64,000 nt of DNA from UBA2241 sp963777895. Its GTDB lineage: Bacteria; Actinomycetota; Thermoleophilia; UBA2241. The DNA is taken from contig CAVZSF010000002.1 of assembly GCA_963777895.1 (NCBI GenBank), positions 371,191 through 435,190 on the forward strand, read 5' to 3'. Every line of letters starts with the position of its first letter. Position 1 is the first letter of the stretch. This document shows, piece by piece, positions 10,599 to 18,905 of this stretch. The translations under genes and the position numbers were made by a program. The notes beneath the pieces were generated by a model, which was given only the letters and a program-made list of their open reading frames with translations, was not told the origin of the DNA and did not search any database.

Positions 10599-10625
10599 AG
10601 CCGGTGCGTAACCGGCTTTTCTTTT
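10599..10625 (+). promoter_or_regulatory. Terminator-like hairpin in the rimP leader
   Basis: AGCCGG (10599-10604) pairs with CCGGCT (10612-10617) and is followed at once by TTTCTTTT (10618-10625). This is a canonical intrinsic-terminator shape, and it ends directly before the rimP ribosome-binding site (GGAAGGG, 10626-10632). It lies inside the operon leader, so it is read as a possible attenuator of an operon that encodes the termination factor NusA. Confidence 0.55.
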
Positions 10626-10636
10626 GGAAGGGTAGA

Positions 10637-11093
10637 GTGCGGAGACAGAAACAGGACCTGGTGGCCGAGGTCGAGGCCATGCTGGGCGTCGGGTTCCCGG
10701 ACGTCGAGCTCGTCGATCTTGACGTGAGCGGCGGGGCGTCGCCGACGATGACGCTCTATATCGACCGTGACGGCGGCGTCGACCTGGCGCTGTGCGAGGC
10801 GGTGACGCGCGGTCTCGACGAGCTGCGGGCGCGCTACGCGCTGCAGGTCTCGTCCCCCGGTCTCGACCGCCGCCTGCGCACGCCGGCGCACTTCGCCGCC
10901 GTGACCGGCCGTAGAGTCGCCGTCACGCTGGACGAGCCGCGCAACGGCCGCCGCAATTTCGGCGGCGTGCTGGCGGCGGCCGGCGAAGAGAGCATCACCC
11001 TGTCACTGACCGAGGGGGGCGAGGCAAGCCTGCCCCTCGCAGACATCGCGACCGCCCACGTGGTCTACGACTTCGAGGCGAATGGAGGCCACC

Positions 11094-11101
<8 letters not shown>
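10637..11101 (+). CDS. rimP: Ribosome maturation factor RimP
   Basis: RimP is needed for maturation of the 30S ribosomal subunit. The 154-residue product has the two-domain fold: an N-terminal alpha/beta domain (VELVDLDVSGGASPTMTLYI, then VTRGLDELRARYALQVSSPG with the conserved SSPGLDR) and a C-terminal SH3-like domain. GTG 10637 is chosen because a strong GGAAGGG lies 4 nt upstream. It is the first gene of the nine-gene translation operon, and its end overlaps the nusA start by 8 nt. Confidence 0.93.
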
Positions 11102-12418
<1,317 letters not shown>

Positions 12419-12422
<4 letters not shown>

Positions 12423-12694
12423 CGGGAACGCGACCGGAACGGACCTGCGTCGGGTGCCGGCGCAAACGTCCGCAAGAGGACTTGATACGATTGTGCGTCG
12501 AGCGCGGGCACGTGATGCCCGCGCCCAGGGCGGCGTCGGGCAGAGGGGCGTACGTGTGTCCCGACCCGGCCTGCCTTGAGGCGGCGATGAAGCGACGGGC
12601 GTTCGCCCGCTCGTTTCGCGCCGCCGTCGCACCAGACCCAGATCTGGGCCGCCGCTTCGCGACGGCCTGCGAGCAGCGAAAGGCGGTGAGGTGA
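12419..12694 (+). CDS. ylxR: YlxR family RNA-binding protein
   Basis: A 91-residue YlxR (DUF448) protein. The family motif is clear: RTCVGCRRKRP near the N-terminus and GRGAYVCPDPACLEAAMKR in the middle. These small proteins sit between nusA and infB in most bacteria and are thought to bind RNA or RNase P RNA; the exact role here is not known. The GTG start overlaps the nusA stop by 4 nt, and infB starts on the base after its stop. Confidence 0.93.
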
Positions 12695-14776
12695 ATGGCG
12701 ACGAACCGTAAGGTCAGCGACATCGCCCGCCAGCGCGGGACGAGCGTCGACGACGTCCTCGCCCACCTCAAGCGGGCCGGCATCGAAGTCGTCGACGGCG
12801 AGGTGTCGGTCGACGAGGAGGCCATCGAGAAGGCGTACACGACGGTCGCAGGACCGGCGGCGCGGCGCTCGCGCGGCGGCCAGGCCGGCAAGCGCCGGCG
12901 TGTCATCATCGACGCCGGTGCGGCCCGGCGCGGCGGCCCCCAAGGGGGCGGCCGGCAGCGCCGCGGGCGGCGTGGCCGGCCGCAGCGCGAGGAGGAAGCG
13001 CAGGCCGTCCCGGTCGTCCCGACCGGCGTCGTCAAGGTGCCCTCCGGTGCGACCGTGAAGGACGTGTCGCAGCTCCTCGGCATCGCGACGCCCGACATCA
13101 TCAAGGCCCTGATGGGCTACGGCGAGATGGCCACCATCACGCAGTCCCTCAGTGACGAGGCCATCGAGGTCCTCGCCGGCGACTTCAGCCGCGAGGTCGA
13201 GATCACGCACGCCGCCGACGAAGAGGCCGCGCTCGAGGCCGAGGCCGTCGACGACCCGGCCGAGCTCAAGCCGCGGCCATCCGTCATCACCGTGATGGGC
13301 CACGTCGACCACGGCAAGACGAGCCTGCTCGACGCCATCCGTGAGACCTCGGTCGCCGCGGGTGAGGCGGGTGGCATCACGCAGCACATCGGCGCCTACC
13401 AGGTGAGCCACGACGGCAAGACCATCACCTTCATCGACACCCCGGGGCACGCCGCCTTCACGGCGATGCGCGCCCGCGGCGCGAAGGTGACCGACATCGC
13501 CGCGATCGTGGTCGCCGCCGACGACGGCGTCATGCCGCAGACCGTGGAGGCGATCGACCACGCCAAGGCGGCCGGGGTGCCGATGCTCATCGTCGTCAAC
13601 AAGATCGACAAGCCCGAGGCGAACGTCGACCGCATCAAGCAGCAGCTCACCGAGCATGGCCTTGTGCCCGAGGAATGGGGCGGCGACACGATCTTCGTCG
13701 AGGCCAGCGCCAAGAAGCGCATCGGTCTGGACAGCTTCCTCGACATGCTGCTGCTGATCGCCGAGGTCGGCGACCTCAAGGCGAATCCGGACGCGCCGGC
13801 CAGCGGGTACGTCATCGAGTCGAAGGTCGACCCGGGCCGCGGCGTCATCGCGACCATCCTGGTCAATCGCGGCACCATCCAGGTGGGCGACGCGATCGTG
13901 GCCGGCGAGGCCAGCGGCCGCGTGCGGGCCATGCGTGACTTCAAGGGCGAACCGCTCAAGAGCGGCGGTCCCTCGACGCCCGTCGAGATCATCGGCTTCG
14001 ACGAGCTGCCGGTGGCCGGCGAGTTCTGCCGCGTGGTCAAGGACGAGCGTGCGGCCCGCGCTCTCGGCCAGAGGCGCGCCAACCGGCTGCGCACCGAGGC
14101 GCTCGCGAAGCAGCGCGCCCTCACGCTCGACGATGTGTTCGCGCGCATCGCCGAGGGCAAGGTGCTCGACCTCAACCTGGTGGTCAAGGCGGACGTGCAG
14201 GGCAGCCTCGAGGCGCTCAGCGACGCGCTGCTGAAGATCCAGCACCCTGAGGTCAAGGTGCGCATCATCCATTCCGGTGTCGGCGGGGTCAACGAGTCGG
14301 ACGTCATGCTGGCGGCCGCCTCGAGCGCCATCATCATCGGGTTCAACGTACGGCCGAGCCCGGCCGCGACCCAGCTCGCGGAAGGCGAAGGCGTGGATGT
14401 GCGCACGTACCGCGTGATCTACAAGGTGACCGAGGACATCACGGCCGCCCTGGTGGGCATGCTCAAGCCTGAGTACCAGGAGGTCGTCCTGGGGCAGGCC
14501 GAGGTGCGCACCACGTTCAAGGCCTCCAAGCTGGGCACCATCGCGGGCTGCATGGTCACCCAGGGCACGATCACCCGCAACGCCGGCATCCGCGTGCTGC
14601 GCAACGACGTCGTCGTGCACGACGGCAAGCTCGCCTCGCTCAAGCGCTTCCAGGAGGACGCGCGCGAGGTCCAGGAAGGCTTCGAATGCGGCATCCTGCT
14701 CGACAGCTTCAACGACATCAAAGAAGGAGATGTCTTGGAAGCCTACGAGACCAGGGAAGTCGCGCGTGAGGTCTAG
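12695..14776 (+). CDS. infB: Translation initiation factor IF-2
   Basis: IF-2 is the GTPase that brings initiator tRNA to the 30S subunit. The 693-residue form has an IF2_N module (RKVSDIARQRGTSVDDVLAH), a short basic linker instead of the long low-complexity region of many actinobacteria, then a second IF2_N. The G domain follows (GHVDHGKTSLLDAI near residue 206, DTPGHAAFTAMRARG, NKIDKPEA), and then domains II to IV. All G motifs are intact. It starts directly after the ylxR stop and overlaps the next gene by 11 nt. Confidence 0.97.
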   Translation: MATNRKVSDIARQRGTSVDDVLAHLKRAGIEVVDGEVSVDEEAIEKAYTTVAGPAARRSRGGQAGKRRRVIIDAGAARRGGPQGGGRQRRGRRGRPQREEEAQAVPVVPTGVVKVPSGATVKDVSQLLGIATPDIIKALMGYGEMATITQSLSDEAIEVLAGDFSREVEITHAADEEAALEAEAVDDPAELKPRPSVITVMGHVDHGKTSLLDAIRETSVAAGEAGGITQHIGAYQVSHDGKTITFIDTPGHAAFTAMRARGAKVTDIAAIVVAADDGVMPQTVEAIDHAKAAGVPMLIVVNKIDKPEANVDRIKQQLTEHGLVPEEWGGDTIFVEASAKKRIGLDSFLDMLLLIAEVGDLKANPDAPASGYVIESKVDPGRGVIATILVNRGTIQVGDAIVAGEASGRVRAMRDFKGEPLKSGGPSTPVEIIGFDELPVAGEFCRVVKDERAARALGQRRANRLRTEALAKQRALTLDDVFARIAEGKVLDLNLVVKADVQGSLEALSDALLKIQHPEVKVRIIHSGVGGVNESDVMLAAASSAIIIGFNVRPSPAATQLAEGEGVDVRTYRVIYKVTEDITAALVGMLKPEYQEVVLGQAEVRTTFKASKLGTIAGCMVTQGTITRNAGIRVLRNDVVVHDGKLASLKRFQEDAREVQEGFECGILLDSFNDIKEGDVLEAYETREVAREV

Positions 14777-15098
14777 CGCCGCCACCATCGGCGTCCTGCT
14801 TGCCGACCTGCACTTCCCGGCCAACCGCTCGCTGAAGGACAAGCGGGCCCCGCTGCACTCGCTCCGCGACGTCGTGCAGGGGCGCTTCAAGGCCTCCTTC
14901 AGCGAGGTCGGCGGCCAGGAGCAGTGGCAGCGGGCACGGGTGCTGATCGCGCTGGCGGCCTCGTCGCCGGTGCAGGCCGGCGAGCAGCTTGACGAGATCG
15001 AGCGCTACCTGTTCGGACGCGAGTTCGAGGTGTCGCGGGTGGTGCTGAAGGCCGTCGACCCGCTGGAGACGCTGTGGGACATCGACTGCAGAGAGTGA
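14766..15098 (+). CDS. DUF503 family protein
   Basis: A 110-residue member of the YlxP/DUF503 family, which is found between infB and rbfA in many bacteria. The typical features are visible: IGVLLADLHFPANRSLKDKR at the start, VGGQEQWQRARVLIALAA in the middle and a C-terminal beta segment. The function is unknown, though its place suggests a link with translation. GTG 14766 is chosen because it is the only start that yields the family N-terminus; it overlaps infB by 11 nt and rbfA by 25 nt. Confidence 0.88.
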   Translation: MRSSAATIGVLLADLHFPANRSLKDKRAPLHSLRDVVQGRFKASFSEVGGQEQWQRARVLIALAASSPVQAGEQLDEIERYLFGREFEVSRVVLKAVDPLETLWDIDCRE

Positions 15099-15556
15099 AC
15101 GAGAGCATCCGCGAGGTGCTCTCCGCCGAGATCGCCGCGGGGCTCAAGGACCCGCGCGTGGGCTTTGTGACGGTGACCGGTGTCGAGACGACACCTGACC
15201 TGCGGTATGCCAAGGTGTTCGTGAGCGTGCTGGGCAGGGAGCGCGAGCGGCGCGAGACCCTGGCCGGCCTCGAGGCCTCGCGAGGCTTCCTCCAGGCCCG
15301 TGTGGCCGAGGACGTGCACATGAAGCGTACCCCTCTGCTCACCTTCGTCTACGACGAGACGACCGACCGGGCGATGCACATCGAACGCCTCCTCAAGAAG
15401 GAGGCCGAGGAGCTCGGCGAGACGCAGCCCGAGGCTCTTGCTGAGGCTTCCGAGGCAACGCCGCCGGCCGCCGCTGCGGAGGCTCCGGACGAGGACTTGA
15501 TCGACGAGGCGCCCGACGCGGCCCTGCGCCGAGACGCCGAGGAGGAGCAAGCATGA
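15074..15556 (+). CDS. rbfA: Ribosome-binding factor A
   Basis: RbfA binds the 30S subunit and helps mature the 16S rRNA 5' end. The KH-like core is clear: RVNESIREVLSAEIAAGLKD, VTVTGVETTPDLRYAKVFVS, and HMKRTPLLTFVYDETTDRAM. The 160-residue protein carries a C-terminal Ala/Glu-rich tail of about 45 residues beyond the core. GTG 15074 lies inside the end of the DUF503 gene and gives the expected N-terminus. Its stop overlaps the next start as ATGA. Confidence 0.93.
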   Translation: MGHRLQRVNESIREVLSAEIAAGLKDPRVGFVTVTGVETTPDLRYAKVFVSVLGRERERRETLAGLEASRGFLQARVAEDVHMKRTPLLTFVYDETTDRAMHIERLLKKEAEELGETQPEALAEASEATPPAAAAEAPDEDLIDEAPDAALRRDAEEEQA

Positions 15557-16530
15557 ACGTGGTGCCCGCGGACCTCCACGCCGTCTGCGAGCGCATGCGC
15601 GCCGAGCGCGCCGTGGCGCTCGCCGTCCATCAGAAGCCGGACCTCGACGCGGTCGGCGCCGCGGCGGGCATGATCGACGTGTTCGCGCAACTCGGCGCCT
15701 CTGCGACGCTCCACCTCGACCCGGCCGAGGAGCTTCCGCTGGAGGACTCCCTGCTCGGTGATGGCGCCGTGCGCCGCGAGCTGCCGCCCGCGGGCACGCC
15801 GCTCTACGCCCTGGACAGTGGCTCGCTGGCGCGCGTGGCGCTCCCGGTGGACACCTGGGACGGGTTTGTCGTGAACATCGACCATCACCACGACAACGCG
15901 CGCTTCGGCGACCTCGTGCTGCTGCGAGCGCAGGCCAGCAGCACGAGCGAGGTCGTCTGCGACATCGCGCGCTGCCTGGGTGTGACGCCGGCGCCGAGAG
16001 CGGCCACTGCCCTCTACGCCGGCATCTCGTTCGACTCGGGGCACTTTCGCCACGCCAGCACCAGCCCGCACACCTTTCAGACCGCGGCGTGGCTGCTCGA
16101 CTGCGGCGTGGACGTCACGAGCATCTACGAGGAGCTCTACGAACGACGCACCCTCGGTGCCGTGCGCCTCTGGGCGCGCGCCGTCGCCGCCGCCGCGGAG
16201 GTGGCGACGGGGCGCGGCCTGATCGCGACGCTCACGGCGGCCGACTATGCCGCCGCCGGCGCCGGTGAGAACGAGACCGAGCACATCGTCGAGACGCTGC
16301 GCAGCGTCGACGGTGTCGAGGTCGCCGCGCTCGTCAAGGAGCAGCGCGGCGCCCCCCGCGTGCGCGTGAGCCTGCGCTCGAGCGGCGCGGACGTGAGCGC
16401 GCTCGCGGCGCGGCGGGGGGGAGGCGGCCACCGCATGGCGGCCGGCTTCTCGAGCGACGACACCCCGGAGGAGGTGACGGCTTGGCTCAGTACCGAACTC
16501 GCAAGGCTCCTCTCGACGGCGTCCTCCTGA
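15553..16530 (+). CDS. nrnA: DHH family phosphoesterase (NrnA-like oligoribonuclease/pAp phosphatase)
   Basis: NrnA-type enzymes degrade very short RNAs and dephosphorylate pAp. The 325-residue product has DHH and DHHA1 domains: the first metal motif is HQKPDLDAVGA, the signature is NIDHHHDN near residue 113, and the C-terminal substrate loop is GGGGHRMAAG. In the first motif a glutamine replaces the more usual aspartate after the histidine, while the other metal residues are present. Its position between rbfA and truB is conserved in many Gram-positive lineages. Confidence 0.88.
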   Translation: MNVVPADLHAVCERMRAERAVALAVHQKPDLDAVGAAAGMIDVFAQLGASATLHLDPAEELPLEDSLLGDGAVRRELPPAGTPLYALDSGSLARVALPVDTWDGFVVNIDHHHDNARFGDLVLLRAQASSTSEVVCDIARCLGVTPAPRAATALYAGISFDSGHFRHASTSPHTFQTAAWLLDCGVDVTSIYEELYERRTLGAVRLWARAVAAAAEVATGRGLIATLTAADYAAAGAGENETEHIVETLRSVDGVEVAALVKEQRGAPRVRVSLRSSGADVSALAARRGGGGHRMAAGFSSDDTPEEVTAWLSTELARLLSTASS

Positions 16531-17393
16531 TCGACAAGCCAGAGGGGCTGACGTCACACGACGTCGTGGCGCGGGTCCGCCGCGCCCTGCGGCCGGCGGT
16601 CAAGAAGGTCGGCCACGCCGGCACCCTGGATCCCTTTGCCACGGGGCTGCTGGTCGTGCTCGTCGGACGCGCCACCAAGCTCGCACGCTTCTTCGTCGAC
16701 CTGCCCAAGGAATACGAGTGCACGATGCGCTTCGGGACACGGTCCGACACGGGCGACCGCACCGGCGAGCTGACCGGCACGGGACGCACGACGACCCGGG
16801 CCGAGATCGAGGCCGTCATCCCGGACTTCACCGGCAGGGTCATGCAGCGCGTCCCGATGACCTCAGCCGTGAAGGTCGACGGAGAGCGGCTCTACAAGAA
16901 GGCACACCGTGGCGAGGTGGTCGAGACCCCGGTCAAGGAGGTCGAGATCTCGGCGATCGACACGCTGGCCTTCGACGAGGCCGGCCAGGCCCTGCGCTGC
17001 CGCATCGCGTGCTCCAAGGGCACGTACGTGCGGCAGCTGGCCATCGACATCGGCGAGGCCGTCGGCGCGGGCGGCTACCTCGAGCAGCTCAGCCGGCTCG
17101 CCGTCGGCGACCTGCGTCTCGAGGACAGCCAGAGCCTGGCCGCGTTCGAAGCGGACGCCGCGGCGCGCGAGCCCGGGGTCGAGCATGTCCCCGGGCTGAT
17201 CGCGCCGGCGCGGGCGCTGAGCTTCATGCCGGCCGTCGAGCTCGGCACGGCGCAGGTGCTGCCGGTCCGCAACGGGGCACGCCTGCCGGCCGGACCGCAG
17301 GAGCCGGTGCGCGTCACCCACCGCGGCGAGCTCATCGCGGTCTACGGGCCGGCCGAGGAAGGCCGCGCTCTCAAGCTGCTCGTCAAGCTCTGA
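16482..17393 (+). CDS. truB: tRNA pseudouridine(55) synthase
   Basis: TruB makes pseudouridine 55 in the T-loop of tRNAs. The catalytic motif GHAGTLDPFATG places Asp50 as the nucleophile, and KVDGERLYKKAHRGE and SKGTYVRQLAIDIGE are the RNA-binding segments; a PUA-like tail follows. Length is 303 residues. The start is TTG 16482, supported by a strong GGAGGAGG (16467-16474) 7 nt upstream. The gene overlaps nrnA by 49 nt and ends one base into ribF (TGATG). Confidence 0.95.
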   Translation: MAQYRTRKAPLDGVLLIDKPEGLTSHDVVARVRRALRPAVKKVGHAGTLDPFATGLLVVLVGRATKLARFFVDLPKEYECTMRFGTRSDTGDRTGELTGTGRTTTRAEIEAVIPDFTGRVMQRVPMTSAVKVDGERLYKKAHRGEVVETPVKEVEISAIDTLAFDEAGQALRCRIACSKGTYVRQLAIDIGEAVGAGGYLEQLSRLAVGDLRLEDSQSLAAFEADAAAREPGVEHVPGLIAPARALSFMPAVELGTAQVLPVRNGARLPAGPQEPVRVTHRGELIAVYGPAEEGRALKLLVKL

Positions 17394-18346
17394 TGCGCGT
17401 CGTCACCGACCTGCGGGCCCTTGAGCGACGGCCGCGGGCGGTCGCCATCGGCACCTTCGACGGCGTGCACGCCGGACACCGGGCGGTGATCGGCAGAGCG
17501 GTGCAGACCGCCGCGGAGCTAGATCTCACGAGCACGGTGGTGACCTTCGACCGCCATCCGCTCGCCGTTGTGACGCCCGGTCACGCGCCCGAGCTCCTGA
17601 CCACCTCCGCGGAGAAGACCCGCCTCATCGCCGAGCTCGGGCCCGATGAGCTCCTCGTGCTGCACTTCGACGCGGCGCTGGCGGCGCTCGAGCCCGACGA
17701 GTTCTGCCGCCGTGTGCTCGTCGACGCGTTGGGCGCCCGCTTCGTGGTCGTGGGCGAGAACTTCAGCTTCGGCGCCGGCGGACGCGGCGACGCCGCCGCG
17801 CTGGCCGCCTGCGGCGAGCGCGGCGGCTTCGAGACGGCCGCCGTCATGCTCGTCACCGACGAGGGTCATGCCATCAGCTCGACGAGGATCCGGCGCCTGC
17901 TCCGCGAAGGGGCCCTCGAGGAGGTCCGCCAGGTGCTCGGCAGGCCCCCGACGGCGACCGGCCACGTCGTGCACGGCCTGCGCCGCGGCCGCACGCTGGG
18001 GTTCCCGACCGCCAACATCGACGTCGAGGCGGGCCTGATCTTCCCCGGCCGCGGCGTGTATGCGGCGCGGGTGCTGGTGGACGGGCACTGGTATCGGGCC
18101 GCCGTGAACATCGGTCACAACCCGACGTTCAACACCGACGCCGGCCTGGCCCACGTCTCCATCGAAGCCTTCCTGCTGGGCTTCGCCGGCGACATCTACG
18201 ATCACGCCATCCGGATCGACTTCCTGCACAAGCTGCGGGCGGAGCGCCGGTTCGGTGAGGTCGCGGCGCTCGTGCAGCAGATGCATACCGACATCGGCGC
18301 GACCGCGGCCCTCCGGGACCCGGCCTACGCCGAGGTCGGGCTCTGA
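17393..18346 (+). CDS. ribF: Bifunctional riboflavin kinase/FAD synthetase
   Basis: RibF turns riboflavin into FMN and then FAD. The N-terminal FAD synthetase half has the nucleotidyltransferase motifs GTFDGVHAGH (residues 20-29) and ISSTRIRRLLREG. The C-terminal flavokinase half has RGRTLGFPTANID, GVYAARV and the base motif in HKLRAERRF. Length is 317 residues. The ATG overlaps the truB stop by one base. It is the last gene of the operon that begins at rimP; a fresh promoter serves rpsO. Confidence 0.95.
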   Translation: MRVVTDLRALERRPRAVAIGTFDGVHAGHRAVIGRAVQTAAELDLTSTVVTFDRHPLAVVTPGHAPELLTTSAEKTRLIAELGPDELLVLHFDAALAALEPDEFCRRVLVDALGARFVVVGENFSFGAGGRGDAAALAACGERGGFETAAVMLVTDEGHAISSTRIRRLLREGALEEVRQVLGRPPTATGHVVHGLRRGRTLGFPTANIDVEAGLIFPGRGVYAARVLVDGHWYRAAVNIGHNPTFNTDAGLAHVSIEAFLLGFAGDIYDHAIRIDFLHKLRAERRFGEVAALVQQMHTDIGATAALRDPAYAEVGL

Positions 18347-18417
18347 CGCCACCCGGGCGCCGGCGAAGGCATCAGGACCGGTCCGCGTGGGTACCACGGC
18401 TCGCGGACGCCTGCGGT

Positions 18418-18445
18418 TTGTCCCCAGTTCGCCCTGTGCTACCCT
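18418..18445 (+). promoter_or_regulatory. rpsO promoter
   Basis: TTGTCC (18418-18423), a 16-nt spacer, and TACCCT (18440-18445) preceded by TGC make an extended -10 promoter. A start near 18452 would give a leader of about 88 nt before rpsO. The -10 region resembles those of rimP and tRNA-Pro. Confidence 0.5.
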
Positions 18446-18452
18446 ATCGGCT

Positions 18453-18531
18453 CGACCGTCTCTCGGTCGCGGGTCGCCAACCCCGACTGGGTTTCCGGAG
18501 CACCCGGCGCGCAGCGCGCGCCGGAGGGAGG
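18453..18531 (+). promoter_or_regulatory. Structured rpsO leader, candidate S15 autoregulation site
   Basis: Two hairpins lie between the promoter and rpsO. The first pairs CGACCG with CGGTCG around TCTCT (about 18453-18469). The second is a perfect 9-bp stem, CCGGCGCGC (18504-18512) with its complement (18516-18524), around AGC. The right arm of the second stem takes in the first bases of the ribosome-binding run GGAGGGAGG (18523-18531). S15 represses its own translation through leader structures in many bacteria. That this leader does so is inferred. Confidence 0.5.
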
Positions 18532-18539
18532 TGAGTCCC

Positions 18540-18809
18540 CTGGCATTCTCCAAGGAAGACAAACAGTCCGTCATCGCCAAGCACGCCAAGCACGACGGCG
18601 ACACGGGATCCCCCGAGGTACAGATCGCGATCCTCACGGCGCGCATCGACACCCTCACCGAGCACCTGAAGCAGCACAAGAAGGATCACCATTCGCGGCG
18701 CGGCCTCCTCAAGATGGTCGGCCACCGTCGCCGTCTGCTCAACTACCTGCAGTCGCGCGACCTCGAGCGCTACCGCGCGCTCGTCAAGGAGCTCGAGCTC
18801 CGTAAGTGA
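18540..18809 (+). CDS. rpsO: 30S ribosomal protein S15
   Basis: S15 binds the three-way junction of 16S rRNA early in 30S assembly. All family landmarks are present: FSKEDKQSVIAKHAKHDGDT, GSPEVQIAILTARI, HKKDHHSRRGLLKMVGHRR and RRLLNYLQ. The start is unusual. There is no ATG. CTG 18540 gives the expected N-terminus (AFSKED after the initiator) and lies 8 nt after the long GGAGGGAGG. GTG 18531 is in frame too, but it overlaps the ribosome-binding site and would add three residues (SPL). CTG is preferred; the product is about 89 residues. Confidence 0.92.
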   Translation: MAFSKEDKQSVIAKHAKHDGDTGSPEVQIAILTARIDTLTEHLKQHKKDHHSRRGLLKMVGHRRRLLNYLQSRDLERYRALVKELELRK

Positions 18810-18844
18810 GCCTCGCTCACAGGCACCCCTGATCAGTAGCCGTC

Positions 18845-18859
18845 CGACCGGGACGGTCG
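18845..18859 (+). promoter_or_regulatory. Hairpin in the rpsO-pnp spacer
   Basis: CGACCG (18845-18850) pairs exactly with CGGTCG (18854-18859) around GGA. It sits in the 96-nt gap between rpsO and pnp. In several bacteria this spacer carries an RNase-processed hairpin that controls pnp. Here it could equally be a weak terminator; no T-run follows. Confidence 0.4.
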
Positions 18860-18905
18860 TCCGTGCGCATCCGGCGCCGGGCGGGGAAGGAAGACGAAGG
18901 AAGAG

